In this document: in pieces, positions 45,136 through 57,766 of the stretch
Position numbering within the stretch: the first letter of the stretch is position 1
Layout: each line of letters starts with the position of its first letter
Assembly: GCF_958450345.1 (NCBI RefSeq)
Contig: NC_088781.1
Span: 116,634,431 to 116,698,430, forward strand
DNA length: 64,000 nt
Direction of reading: 5' to 3'
Source: Calliphora vicina
Taxonomy: Eukaryota; Arthropoda; Insecta; Diptera; Calliphoridae
Program-made: the position numbers and the translations under genes
Notes under the pieces: generated by a model
What the model was told of the DNA's origin: nothing
Seen by the model: only the letters and a program-made list of their open reading frames with translations
The model's database searches: none

Positions 45136-47042
45136 CACAGATCTGTTTGTTTAGATGTTTAATTTTTATCTTGTTAGTTTAATATATAAAAAAACTAATT
45201 ATTTATTTAAAAATTATTTAATATTTACTATTACTTATGACGGAGTTGTTTGAACAGCAAAATCTTATACCACATCTTGGCATTTTTTGTTGAAATATTT
45301 AGCAAATGCAGAAAGTTTCATTCAGGAAACAATTACTGCAAACATATTTATAAGCAACTGCATAATTTCTACATGTATAGCTGAATGTTGCAGCAATGTA
45401 ACATGACACTCATCTAACACCAGGTGCTTTGGAATCTATTAAGCCGACCATTGCATAAGCAAGTCTATTGAATTATTGGAACAATATGAGGTGCGTGTTT
45501 CAACTCTATTTATTTGCCAGAATAGAGCTACACAAAACTGCTAAAACTTTTAACGCTAACGCCATCATGCAAGATCATACAACATTGTTGTTGTTTTTAT
45601 TTATGTTCTTATTAAACAAAATCTGTAGTATTTCTCTAGAATTTTTATTTAACTTTCAAATTATAATTCGCATAAATAAATGAAAACAAAAGAAACAGAA
45701 ACAGAAGAAGATCATCATCATAATGTTTGGAATTTATCACAAAAAACAAAAATGCAAAAAAGTTTACCAGTTTTTGGACATAGAAAAATGATGGCAACAT
45801 TATGGTGCTATAATAACAATACATCATGTGGCATTATCAATTCTGTAGAATCTTAAATTGTGTTTATGTTTTTGCACTAAATTCTAACAGAGAGAATGTA
45901 TTGTATAATTAACAAAACAGACAAACGCACATTCATATGAAGAACATATCTATGTATGAATGTGCTCATTTCAACGTTGTATTCATTCATACAGTCAGTT
46001 AGTCAGTCTGTGTTGCCACAAAAGCCACCATCTAATGTTGTTTAAACATTTTTCATTTAATTTGTCTAAAGACACTTGGAAAACAATGAAGTGGAAAAAT
46101 AAGGATACACATACGTACGTATTTCTTCCTAAACTAACTCTCTACCTAGAGCTGATACTCTGAGTATACTTTCGTACTCTACTCTAGTTAATGACCATAA
46201 AAGTTTTCAACAAGTCCATGACTTCTAAGCTTTTGAAATGTAGTAAGAAGATACATACGTAGATACGTTGGGGATAATGTGGCATGTTAACATATGATGC
46301 AGACAACCAACCAACCAGCCAACCAAATGTTGGTGTACTCATCCACATACAAACTCGTACAACATGATGTTTTATTACAGGTGGCAACATGGTGCAACAA
46401 CAAATATATTGTTGGTAGGTGCATGTGTCAGTTGTAGATATACTTTTTGTACATAGTAGTAAAGATACTTATTGCTCTCGTATGTAGCAGTTGATAGATG
46501 CGTGTATTTTCAGTGATGTCAAATATTAAAAATTCAAATTTTTGTTTCATGAAAACTCTAACTCATGAACGTATTTTGATAGAATGTTCTGGAAGTTGTT
46601 ATTGCTTCCAGACGGGAATGGAGGGGGTTAGATGATTAATGGGAGATGATCTGTGGCGTTGGATCTATTGTTTTATGTGATGAACTAGGTTTAAAGTTCT
46701 CAATACATCTTCGATCAGGGAGGGATATTCGTGGAAAGTTCTATACTACGACATTTATCTTAGTCAGACAAATCCCTGTCTATATGCAGGGATCCAAGAG
46801 AATACCTGAATGCGACAGGTTGGATCAAGAACTATGTCCACTATCATCTGGACTTGATCTAGTTTATCTGCGATCTCATAAGTAGTGTTGGTACCACACT
46901 ACTCGAAAGCTCTGTTGTTAGCTGTCTCTTCCACACTTGAAGAGATTGTGTGTCACGTGATGCCGTGTTCCAGATTTTATGTTGGAATTAAATAATTTTA
47001 TTTTGGTTTGTTTCGAAATATTAGACGACTTCCAAACCAGAT
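45136..47042. other. non-coding, no gene recognised
   Basis: A/T-rich sequence with CAAC/CAGT-rich patches (46290-46325). Frames up to 79 residues show no domain. Confidence 0.5.
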
Positions 47043-48686
47043 TTAACTGGATTTAACTGAGAAACCAGTTGTGCTTCCCAGGTAGCAGAAGGACTTTACA
47101 TCTTCAATATCTTGGTCTAATACGAAGAAACGGCGATCTGTGTTACAATTGATCCGGAGCGATTTTGTTTTGGATATATTTATTTGCAGGCCATCCAGTA
47201 TTGCGATCTCACTGATGTTGGAAATTTTCGACTGCATCTCTGAGTCTTAAAAGGATGGTTAGAGGACTTAGATTATAGTCCTCTAACCGTCCTTTTAAGC
47301 CCCACATAATACTTCTCTTATGATGGCTTGTTGCCTTCTGCATCTTAGAATCGAGGACGCAATTAAAAAGAAGCGAAAGATAAAAATGTCTTGTCTAACT
47401 CCAGTGTCATTCTTGTACAGGGCTTTGATTAGCTGTGTTTTTCGGGAACTCGCTTTTTCTCAAAGTCTATAAATACGATATATAATGGTGATATCCATTC
47501 CACTGATTGCTCAACGATAATTCTAAAACTATTTACTTGGTTAACAAAAGATTTTACGGAGCGAAAGCCAGCTTGCTCATTTATGAGTGATGGGAGGATT
47601 GTTGTCGAGATTCTTTTGTTTATAATATATCCAATTACCTTATTTACAATGCTCAACAAGGTTATGCCTCTCCAATTCTTTCTATTGGGCAAATCACCTT
47701 TTTTGGAAAGATTTATGATGACTCCATCAGGCAGATGGGTAGACAAACATTCATGAGTTCAAAATCTAATAATGGGTTCCAGCAGTCGTGTACTGGCTGT
47801 AAGCAGTTCTGGAGATATATTATCCAAATTGTTTGGTTTGAGGGATTTTAGCGCTTCGTTAATTTCATCTATTATAAGGCAATCAGTAGAGATGTCACCA
47901 TTTTGTGTATGTTAGTTTACATTGAGCTGTAGATGATGATAGCATACCGGAGTAAAAGACTTTCCATAGTTTAACTTGTTGATTTTTTGATGTGACAAAA
48001 TTCTCCCACATCATTTTTAAAAGGCTTTCCGATCGATTTTTTTTTGTCTATCAGACGTTGCTTAAAGTTCCTTTGCTATGTTGTCAACCCATTTGCGTTT
48101 ATCTCTCCGGGCACTGCGTTTTACCTCAGAATTCAGGTGGTTGCATAGTTCCTGTTCTTTCGCTTTATTCAAGTGTGTTTTGCTGGCATCAACAGCGCTT
48201 TTTGCGAACTTCATCTGCTAGATTAAGTTCAACTTAACATTGCTAATCCATTATTTTCTAGTATTAGTTTTGAACACCAGTGAAGACCTTAGTGAAGATT
48301 TCCCTGACATCCGTCCATGTGCTACTTGAGTATTTCACTAATTCGTTAGTTGCCATCTAATAAAGAACCGCGCCATTTTTTGCTGATAGTTATGTCGTCT
48401 ATTTGGTTTTCCGTGCGACTGTCAGGGGATATCCAAGTGATTCCAAGTGTATTCTTGTATGAGGGAATATAGTGCCGCTTATGAAAAGATTATTAGTCCT
48501 GCAACTCGTTCGCTGGTTTTCCGGAGAAAAGAACTGTAACACTTTCTGTTGTTGTAAATTCTCCTGATTAACACTATTGCATAACCCAAGAAATGAGAGC
48601 TTATAAGCGATGAACTCTTTGCATAATTGTGCAAGCCTTGAGGTTTCCAAAAGAGTACGTACATTCCATGTTCCTATTTTTGTCAT
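47043..48686 (-). pseudogene. RTE-type non-LTR retrotransposon relic (endonuclease + RT)
   Basis: Minus-strand segments in correct order run as follows. At 48686 is TKIGTWNVRTLLETSRLAQL, the start of the apurinic-like endonuclease that nicks target DNA. At 47746 is the RT fingers region NLSKKGDLPNRKNWRGITLL, then NEQAGFRSVKSFVNQVN and EQSVEWISPLYIVFIDFEK (the first catalytic Asp region, motif A). At 47237 is GLQINISKTKSLRIN and VKSFCYLGST, the region after the YADD box. The catalytic YADD box itself is missing, replaced by a hairpin at 47246-47299. Multiple frame breaks; not functional. Confidence 0.82.
47246..47299. repeat. hairpin with 23-bp arms inside the RT relic
   Basis: CTTAAAAGGATGGTTAGAGG.. 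(47246-47268) pairs with its complement (47277-47299), with one mismatch and an 8-nt loop. It occupies the place where the RT YADD region should be. Confidence 0.8.
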
Positions 48687-49800
48687 AGAATTCGTACAAA
48701 TTCCGTTGACATTGTATCGGGTTTTTAGTTTTTATTCTTGTTCTGGTTTCATTAATAAGGTTTGTATTTAAGATATTCGGTTTATTATTATTTTAAGCCA
48801 AGTTATCAGCTCCTGATCCTACAAAAGCGTTGATAAGGTACTTCGCTGCATTTCTTTCTTGTAGAGAAAGCACCTTATACATTGATTTCTAATTCAAAGT
48901 TATATTTCTCTATTAATATCTTGACTTAATAATAATAATTATTGGGAAGTCCATGTTCTCCAATATATTTAGAAAAAATTATGATACGAATATATTTAAT
49001 AACCTTGCCTTGCACTGTGGTTCCAAATCAAAATCTAGGTGGACAAAATTATGAAAATCGGTATCTTCAGAATTTGGAAAAACTAAATTTTTTCGATAGC
49101 TGACAATCTGCTCTCCTCCAATACAAATGGGATTTTCAATTGGACGTTTCGTTTTCTCGACAGAAGCGCCAGAAGTTCAATAAATTTTGAATCATATTTT
49201 CGTTAATTTTTTTTAATATTTTACTGCTTTACTAAATTAGATATATATCAATTGTTTTACCATATAGATTCATACTTCAAAACATAGATAAACATTGATA
49301 TAGGCTTTTATTAAGTGTATATCTTATATTTATGGGCCTCTCCATTTTCCTGTTACAGTCCTTTAAACTTGGTTTTCAACATTTTCTAAGAATGTTATAT
49401 AGCTTGCCAAAACAAAAGACCGTCGAAAGAAACTTCTGGGGAAATGTCTTTGTAAAAAAATTGTAGCCGCCAGCACCCCCCGAAATACTTTTTTTTAATC
49501 TTTACGGAATGGAATTTTTAGAAATAGTTCTTTATTTATTATTGATTTTTATATATCTGTAACTTGAAATATAGTAAATACAGATCTTTTTAAAAATTTA
49601 GTTTCAGAAACACATGAAAACGTATTTTTTTTTTAATTTATTAATGTTTTTTATATGTATATCTAGACCCTCTGTAACTTGAAAAAAAGTTTATATTGAT
49701 CTTTTAAATTTTTTTTTTTTGGAATCGGAGATACCAATTCTATATAAAAAGAGCGCCAAATAATTTGGAATCACAGTGCCTTGCTACGATTCGATTATCG
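48687..49800. other. non-coding, no gene recognised
   Basis: A/T-rich sequence with T and A runs. No domain-bearing frame or inverted-repeat pair was found. Confidence 0.5.
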
Positions 49801-50400
49801 ATTTTTATACCCTTCACCTCCGTGAGAAGGGTATATATAGTTTGTCATTCCGTTTGTAATTTCCCCAATATAATTTTCCGACCCTATAAAGTATATACAT
49901 TCTGGATTCATATAGATAGCGCAGTCGATTACGCCATGTCGTTTGTCTGTCTGTCCGTCTTTCTGTTGAAATCGACTTTCCGAAGCCCCCAAATAACTTA
50001 TATACAGGATTCATACTTCAATATGTCGGCAATTCTTCCGGCTCGGTTGCTATTTAAAATCGAGAAAATCGGTCCACAAATGGCTGAGATATAAGGAAAA
50101 ACCCAGGACAATCTCGATTTTTGACAAATATCTGGATTACTAAGTCTTTAATATAGACAATATGGATATCTAATGATAGATATTTCAAAGACCTTTCAAC
50201 GACGTATATAATACCATAGTAAGTTGGACCTACAATGGGTCAAAATCGGAAAAAATATTTTTTAACCCAAATTTTTTTTTTCACCAAAAGTTTTTTTTTA
50301 CACTAAAAATTAAAAAAAAAATATTTGAAAAAAGAAAAAAAATTTAAAATTTAAAAAAAATCAGTTTGAAAAAAATTTAGATTTTTGTGTTCATATCTGC
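49801..50400 (-). repeat. second, inverted copy of the dispersed repeat
   Basis: Matches the repeat at 15597-17672 in reverse orientation. Shared phrases include TATACCCTTC at its left, CAGTCGATTACGCCATGTCG, GAAATCGACTTTCCGAAGCC, GGCTCGGTTGCTATTTAAAA and TAGACAATATGGATATCTAA. It continues into the same long A/T-run tail. It is uninterrupted around TAGGTCCAACTTACTATGG and so shows the empty site of the I-type insertion at 15880-17283. Frames here are not genes. Confidence 0.8.
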
Positions 50401-52039
50401 ATCTTGAATTATTTCTTTCCGCATTTATTTCGGCTTTGGATTGAAGAACCCTTTTTGTCAGAGACTGATCCAAAAATTAAAATTTTTGAAAACGGATTTA
50501 CTTTACAATCGTTGGAGTAGATCTTTACAGATTCCGAAATAATTGCCATATTTGGCCACACTGGCTCTTGTAGTCTATGATGGTTGGCTTGGAGTATTGG
50601 CACTAAAATGTTTTGGCTAAACGAACAACAACAAAAAACTTAATATTTTTTTATTATTTTTTATTATTATTTATTTTTGTTATTTGTAGTTGTTTTACAT
50701 TTAAACAAATGAGTTTTGTCAGTTGTTATCTTGTTTTAAGAGTTGTTGTATTTTACAAATACACTGTTGCTGCTGATGCTGACATTATTGTTGTTTTTGT
50801 ATGTTTGTTTATGATCATCATTTGTTTGCGGTTGTTCTTGTTGTTGTTGGTTGTATGTGTAAGTTTGTTAAACTGCTACTGATTTAAATTCCTAGATAGT
50901 GATGATACTATACCCAACTTTTTTTTGTTTGGCCTTTTTTTGCTTTGTTTTAATAAGTCAAATGTTTTTCGTTATTGTCGTTAGCTTATATTTTTGTTAG
51001 CCAAGTTAATATTAGTAATAGGCTTAAAGCTATTCTACAACAATAACAACCGAAAACTCCTCACGTACACTAATTAGTGGCACAATAAAGGCGTGTGATA
51101 CATTTCACCTGACGAGTGGACTCTAGTTTTTATTTATTTTTTGTTTTTTTTTAATTTTAAACATGTGTTGTCTTGTACAAACACAGATACATAAATATGG
51201 GTATTGTATTTTTAAGCTTATATTGCATACAACTTACATTACGAGGGTAATCTGAAATAGCCGGACAAAATCTAAAAGCCGGTGCTTGAAATTTTGAGTC
51301 AAAGTAAAACAGGTAGTCCGACTCTCTATTTTTCAATGATACTCTCTTGCACATACGGGTGAAATGTGAGTTCAACACCCTTGTTAGAGATGTAAACAAA
51401 TCATAAGTCTCAGTTCAGAGTATTATACAACTATTTGACAATAAATTTCTTACATATCCAAATAAACTATTCTTGATATTTAATTCCTATAAAAAGCGAT
51501 CATATTTGGGAACCGGGAAAAAAGTTTTGAACATTTTTTAACCTTCAACAAGAAGAGTTTTTACTACATTTATCCGTCTACCTTCGTAGATACATACAAA
51601 CTGTTTTATTTAATGTAATTTATTATCGTTTATATCATGTTGACCTTTTATTGTTTATACTTTTTTTTTCGTTTTTTTTTGCTAAATTTTGTTGCTGTAC
51701 ATGGTTTAACAAAAACTCGTAATGTTAAATTATTTGGAAAATGTTTTTTTGTTTGATTCATTAACGTGTGCCAAACTTACATACAATGTAAGGGAATAGA
51801 CCATAGGAAATTTACAAGGGTGAACAATACGATTGTGAATAATTTGAATAATTAAAAATGGCGTCTGGAAAAATATGCTGCATATTAAAGATTATTGTGT
51901 TGTTTTGAAGAGAGTAGCACTCAGAGGATATTTTGTTATATATTCCACATAATATCTTGATATTAGGAACTAGGACTGTATTAACAAGAAGGAGGGGAGT
52001 TGAAGGATACATATCTGACGTTGCAGGGTACATATCTGT
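50401..52039. other. non-coding, no gene recognised
   Basis: Contains TTG/GTT runs (50650-50870) and A/T-rich sequence. The 89-residue frame at 50613 is a low-complexity by-product of T-rich repeats. Confidence 0.5.
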
Positions 52040-52720
52040 CATTTATTCTCACTTAGTTATTGAACATTATAGTGTTTTTTTTTGCTTCCAAAATGTCGAA
52101 TTTTGGTGACAACCAAGCGTCATATGCCGGAAGTTTTGCTTTGAATAAAAGTGCCGCTGAATCACACCGATTGCTCACCAAAGCTTATGGTGAATGTGTT
52201 CCATTGGTTTCAAAGTGCGAGAGATGGCTTGTGCGGTTCAGAAGTGGCAATTTTCAAATGGAAGAGAAATATCGCCCAGGCTAGCCAAACAAGTTTCAAG
52301 ACCAAGATTTTGAGGCATTACTCTATGAAGATTGTTGTCAAACTTAACAAAAGCTTGCAAAATCATTGGGAACTACTCAAGCAGCAATTTCAAAATGTTT
52401 GTGATCAGCAGGATTCATCAGGGAAATTTGGTACCATACGAATTGAAGCCGAGAGACCTTGAAACACGATTATGCATGTTTGAAATGGTATTAGAACGCT
52501 ATGAAAGAAAATCATTTTTGCACCGAATCATTACTTTCGATGAAAAATGGATCTATTACGATAATCCGGCCAACCAGTCGAATCGACATCAAAGCCAAAT
52601 ATCCACGATGCTAAGGTAATGCTCTGTATTTGGTGGGAGCAAAAACCGCTGAAATCTGACCAGACCATCACATGGAACCTGTACCGAACGCAACTTTTTT
52701 TCTTTTGAAGCGATCATTGT
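52040..52720 (+). mobile_element. truncated mauritiana-type mariner
   Basis: Plus-strand transposase segments appear across frame breaks: MSNFGDNQASY near 52093, KSAAESHRLLTKAYGECVPL, WLVRFRSGNFQMEEK, NHWELLKQQFQ, VPYELKPRDLE, FLHRIITFDEKWIYYDN (first catalytic Asp in TFDEKW) and HDAKVMLCIWW-like sequence near 52610. It ends near 52700 before the second catalytic motif, and the left TIR is missing. The same family occurs at 23593, 42424 and 54993. Confidence 0.8.
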
Positions 52721-52929
52721 CCGAAATAGAATTTCAATATTTCGGAAATAGAGCTCTTGAATATGATAGGTACAAAAGATGGAACTAAATATGTACCACA
52801 AAATAACTATTGGTGTATCACAATACTTTGCTTAGATCGAGCGCTTTATATGATGTCTTGCATTTAAAAGCTCCAAAAGAAAATTGCCAGCATATAAAGT
52901 TGGTTCCAACTGTTTTTTGCGTAGCGGCT

Positions 52930-53260
52930 TACTTTTCCCTCTGCATAGTGTGTCGTGTTTAGACGGCCCACTCTTCGACTTCATTGAGGGTTCCATTTTA
53001 GGGCTCTTTTGTTACTGTCAGCATTGGTTTCTTTCAAATTATGCTCAATCTATCTCCATTTCCTCCTTAGAATCGCGGTACAATTGGTGTTTGGTTTTTT
53101 CTCGTTTCAGGCCAAAATATTCTTAAGATTCTTCGCAGGCGACGGTTTTCAAAGACTTCTAAGTTTGCGTTGCGTTCCATTCCATGTGATCGCCATTGAT
53201 GCGTTGAAAGGATTGGTTGGCAGCAGTTATTCTATTATTTACATCTGCACTAGCAGATAA
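52930..53260 (-). pseudogene. C-terminal fragment of an RTE-type retrotransposon
   Basis: Minus-strand reading across frames gives RRILRIFWPET, then ILRRKWRWIEHNL-like sequence, then KRALKWNPQ and RRVGR. This is the characteristic order of RTE C-termini (LRRI..I.WP, GH.LR, ..AL.WNPQG.R..GRP). Stops interrupt all frames. Only this piece is present; RT and endonuclease are absent. Confidence 0.65.
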
Positions 53261-53269
53261 AGATAGACG

Positions 53270-54992
53270 ACTGCTGAGCTAACAAAATAACCACAAGTGT
53301 TCTAGGTCTGCTAAATGTCCATTTCCAAAGAAAATCAAAAGCTACTGGTGATTAATGCTCACAAGACAACAATACTCACAATGTTATCAGAATCCGCTAC
53401 GAGGCTACCAATATAAAAAATACTCCAACGAATTAAACTCAACTTACCTCTTTGTGTATCTGAGCTATTAAATTTTGAAGTTCCTTTTACACTATATCCG
53501 GGGATGCTATTCTTGCCAAGAAACCTAAATACATAGAAATGCTGTCCAACAGAGAAAAGACAAAATTCAGATGAGCATATAGTTGATAAATATCGAAGAT
53601 ATTTGGATTATTTCAACAAAGAAATATAAAGGTTTCTTTTAGGTTAACTAAACATGGACAGCTTGATGTTCAACTAAAATAAACACCAAATGAACTTGTA
53701 TATCGTTGGTCCTATACTACACAAGTATATATAAAGAAAACCAAAACTGTGATGGCTGTGGTATGCGGAAGAAAATCCTACTATCAGAAACCTTATAGAT
53801 CAAATGTTAACTCTTTGCGATGGGTGGTCACTTTACTAACCACATTTTCTATAGTCTTTAAAACATAGTTTATTGATATCTATTGCAATTTTGCTAAACA
53901 ATTATATTTTTTGAAGTCATCGTTTATGATTTTTTGTAAAACTTTGCCGTCAGAGTGCTCTGATAAATTAGATAAATTTATTAATTTGAAAATATTGTAA
54001 AAATCGGGTTTTTTAAGAGACTTTCACACATTCAATAAAAAAGCACAGAGTGTTTATTGTTCATCGTATTCAGTGTTACTTTGATATTTCGCTATTTATA
54101 CGAAACAAAAATTTGTATCATAGTTATTTTTAATGCCAACCGCCACGGTGGTTAGTAAACTAACCACTTCACTCCACTCCACAAAAAACCTTGGAATGGG
54201 GTGGTTTTTTATGTTTTGATTTATTTTTTCTTACTTTTTATAATAAACTAACCTTGATTAAAGTAAAAATGCAATTGTTTTGATTTTAAACTAATACACA
54301 AAAAAGAATACTTTTAGTATGTAAATAATATGTGTCACTCGGTGATGATGGAACAACGATCTTTAGAGAACAATCGAATAATAGGTAAAAGATGATCTTA
54401 GAGACAAATAAGAAGGATCCAATGAACTAGAACACGTTATTAACGTGTTGTGGTCAGAAAAGGTTGTTGACTATTCCGGGAATAAGAATTCTATGTAATA
54501 TTTCCAACTTCTAAATGCTGATAGCCATATTTTAGAGAGATATTAGGGATGGTGGAAGGATTTCACTAAAAGAAGATGGTTTCAGATAAATTAAACATCA
54601 ACAAATTAAGAACCATGTTAAAACAAAGAACTAAAAATCCTCCTTGATTGTAATGAAAATTCTACTATTGGAAACCTTATACCTGATTAATTTCAGGCTG
54701 TAAGTGATATGCCTCCTTCTTTAATGAAGAAGCCTTAATTAAAAGACTATCCTTATCAAACTGAAGAAGTAGTCAAATCCTACTAGAATATGTTAATATC
54801 GAATAAAGTTCTCTAGTACTTTCACCATTCACGAAGTAAATTGATGAGTCGAGGTGTTTTTAATCATCAATAGTTCGACATACATCTCAATACGAATCTT
54901 ATGCAATATTTGCAACTCCCAAAGACATTTTCAAGGCGTTTGATGAGCAAAACTTATTGCATTTGGTGTAGGTAATAAATTCTCCTAATTTA
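53270..54992. other. non-coding, no gene recognised
   Basis: A/T-rich sequence without supported coding or structured repeats. A short stem GTGGTTAGT/ACTAACCAC lies near 54150. Confidence 0.5.
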
Positions 54993-55840
54993 TTGGGTGT
55001 ATGGCTTAAAATTCGGGATTTAAAATAGATGGTGTATCTTTAGAACGCGGTTCCATACGAGTTGAAGCCAAGAGACCTTGAAAGACGATTTTGCATGTCC
55101 GAAATGATGCTTGAACGCTATAAAAGAAGAGGATGTTTGCATCGAATCATTACTTGCGATGAAAAATGAATCTGCTTGTCTGCTTTTACACACAGCAAGT
55201 TTACTTGAAGCAAGTCTCTTCGATTCCCTTTCAAACTTGCTCGACTGTTTACACACAGCAAGTCTGTGTTCAATTTTGTATGTCAAAACCTAATAGACGC
55301 CATAGTGAAAATGAGAAAACAAAAAAGAATTGAAGAGACTTGCCAGTACAAGCAAGTGTGTACCCCTCTTCTTTCTTCTTGCCTCTCTCTCCTATAAACT
55401 CTAGACTTGCGCAAGAAAACTTGCCCTGTGTAAAAGCAGACATTGTAATGGATCGTATTTGAAGCCTGTCCAAATAGCTGAAAGCCAAATATCCATGGTG
55501 CTAAGGTAATGCTCTGTATTTGGTGGGTGCAAAAGGCAGTATCTAATATAAGCTGTTGAAATCTGTCCAGAACATCATAGGGTACCAGTACCGAATGCAA
55601 CGCTCGGCTACATAGTTTTGCCTCATCTACAGAATGCTCTCTCTGGGATACGTTTCACTTTAGAACAACGTATCCGATATTGGCCTCAAAGGAAGATGAG
55701 TTATTTTGGCTCGGAATCTATATGTGGCCAGAAAGGTGCGAAAAGGTCATAGCTAACAAAGGCCAATATTTTGAATACATTTATATTAAACAAATGTATC
55801 AAAATAAAAGCTAATAATTTTAAAGAATCCCGAATATAAA
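54993..55840 (+). mobile_element. internally deleted mariner with a MITE inside
   Basis: The left end TTGGGTGTATGGCTTAAAAT follows TA (54991-54992). The 5' UTR jumps directly to the VPYELKPRDLE region, so the N-terminal half of the transposase is deleted. The frame continues RRFCMSEMMLERYKRRGCLH and RIITCDEK, where a 274-bp MITE interrupts at the Trp-Ile codons. After it, further mariner sequence continues (ATCCATGGTGCTAAGGTAAT, TGCTCTGTATTTGGTGGG) into the 3' region near 55800. Dead relic. Confidence 0.78.
55173..55446. mobile_element. 274-bp hAT-like MITE inserted in mariner
   Basis: The ends carry TGTCTGCTTTTACACA (from 55177) and its complement TGTGTAAAAGCAGACA (to 55442), with weaker pairing continuing inward (GCAAGTTT, GCAAGTCT). 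The flanks AATGAATC (55165-55172) and AATGGATC (55447-55454) form an 8-bp target duplication with one change. The second copy keeps the mariner AAATGGATC codons. An 8-bp duplication suggests a hAT-type source. The 105-residue minus frame across it is not a gene. Confidence 0.78.
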
Positions 55841-56002
55841 ATATTTCCTTGTTTGCGTTCGAAGTAGTTCCGTATTCTAACTCATATGTCAATTCCTAAA
55901 TTCTTAAAGATAACTCCTGTTATAACCACATTTGTCAGTACTTATAAGAGCCAGGCAAACGAATTAATAGAAGCATTCTACCCTATATAGGGATATAAAT
56001 AA

Positions 56003-56253
56003 TACGCAGAGAAAACAGATTCGTGATAGCAACCGAATTTGTTGCCAATCGAATGTTTCGGTTGCACACATAGAATTTTTCAGTTCTAACAACAGAAAGT
56101 CAGTTGATAAAGAAGAATTTCAGTTGAGGCAACTAAGCTTTAGTTACTCCTTACAAAATATTGTAGTCACAACTGTAAAATTCGGTCACTAAGATAGAAT
56201 CATTCGATTGGCAACAAATTCGGTTGCTATCACGAATCTGTTTTCTCTGTGTA
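56003..56253. mobile_element. 251-bp MITE with ~50-bp inverted ends
   Basis: The left arm TACGCAGAGAAAACAGATTC continues to about 56054. It is mirrored at the right (about 56200-56253) almost perfectly, through GTGATAGCAACCGAATTTG and TTGCCAATCGAATG. Flanking sequence TAAATAA (55996-56002 and 56254-56260), or ATAAATAA if counted as 8 bp, is duplicated. The interior is non-coding. The 7-8-bp duplication fits a hAT-like or similar source. Confidence 0.85.
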
Positions 56254-56260
56254 TAAATAA

Positions 56261-57766
56261 CCAAGACAATCAGCGATTAGTTTTCGATTTGATATCAAGG
56301 TGTGTCAAATTCATAGTTATGCTTTCCCAAGGTTGGTGATATTAAGACAGATTTTCAAGATTTTATGAAATTCTTATTTAAATAACCCACCAACAGCTTA
56401 ATAACTCTCTTTTAATTAAATTGAGTTTTTGGTTATTGCAGCTTTAAAGCTTGTTCAATTAAGTAATTGAAACATGAAACATTGGATAAAACCTCTTGCC
56501 TTACCTTAATTTAAAAATTTTTTAAATAAAAAATACATTCCAAAATTGAGAACATAAATTTTAAACGATATCACCATTAACCCACATTATTACATATTTT
56601 TATTTTGGTTTTATTTTATAAAATTTCATTTCATTTCATTAATTTTTTTTCTTTAAACAAATCCCATTTAATTTGATTTAAAACCTAGAAATTTTGCATT
56701 AAATCATAAAAAACAAACTTCTCAATTTTCACAGCCGTAAATCAAAAGATTCCCCAAAATAAATTCACTTTTCTGAGAGAGAAATAAATCCAGTCTAGAA
56801 AATCAAAAAAAAAAAAAGCAAGGAGATGATGAAGAAGAAGATACACATCTTCAGATGAAATGAAAACAAACAAAATTTGTACGAGCTCCTGATTTTGAAA
56901 CCGATAACACATGACATTAAAACAAACAAAAACAAAAACCTCTAGATCTACATTTTTAAATGCTACAGGTATCATTGTCAACGTTATGCTCTTAGAGACC
57001 TACCAGCCAACTTCATATGCCTGCAACACTGCAGGCAGGCGCTCTGAAAGACAGACGGACAAACACACAGCATTTGACCACCCTTGGGTGCATGTTTTTA
57101 AGCCGCCGTGCCTTGTGTTGCCTCTCAGTGTGTGTGTGTCACAAGATTAATAGTGTGAACAAAAATTTACATTAACAAATTCTGATTTAAATATTAAACA
57201 GAAATGAGTAGAGAAAAAAAAAACGAAAACAGTAGAACATGAGTGATAATCACCGTTGCTTGTTGTCTCCGCTGCTTTATGGGGAGAGACCACAGATGAT
57301 TATCGTTGTCAGCATTATACAGATCATGATCATCAGGGAGTTGTTTTAAGATTTAGTTTGTTACTTGGTTCTTGTCTTGTCTTGTTGCTTAGTTTAGTTA
57401 AGTATATAATTCAAAAAAAATGTTTAGTGTAAATTGAGTTAATTTGTCAACCATGTAAATCGATTATCATGATCATTGTCATCATCATTTAGGAGGGTTA
57501 TTACAATGATTTAATGGGTCACACACATTAGTCATAATTAAAACGGTGGGTCATCATTGATGATAAATTCTAGGAAGGTCGATTTCAAGTTAAATTTTAA
57601 TGTAAATAGTTTCTTATTAATTTGGTTATTTTGAATTTGAGATGAGCATTAAGAATATAAAAATTAGTAGTTCTCTTTAAATATCTGTAACATTTAAGAC
57701 CTGAAGAATTCATCTCTAAGGTTTGTTTTTGTTCGTTTATTATTGCCAATAGGATTCATAGAATTT
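56261..57766. other. non-coding, no gene recognised
   Basis: A/T-rich with GATGAAGAAGAAG and ATCATGATCATC patches (56820-57500) and a palindrome-rich CTGCAACACTGCAGGCAGGC. Conserved regulatory DNA is possible but cannot be shown from one sequence. Confidence 0.45.

Noticed and set aside
49765..50094. 109-residue ORF
   Set aside because: Falls in a dispersed repeat that also occurs at 15597-17672; the shared peptide pieces come from the repeat.
54145..54175. Palindrome GTGGTTAGTAAACTAACCAC as a possible operator or small hairpin
   Set aside because: Short (9-bp stem), single occurrence and expected often by chance in 64 kb.
55283..55600. 105-residue minus-strand ORF
   Set aside because: Crosses a MITE-mariner boundary and is antisense to the mariner relic.
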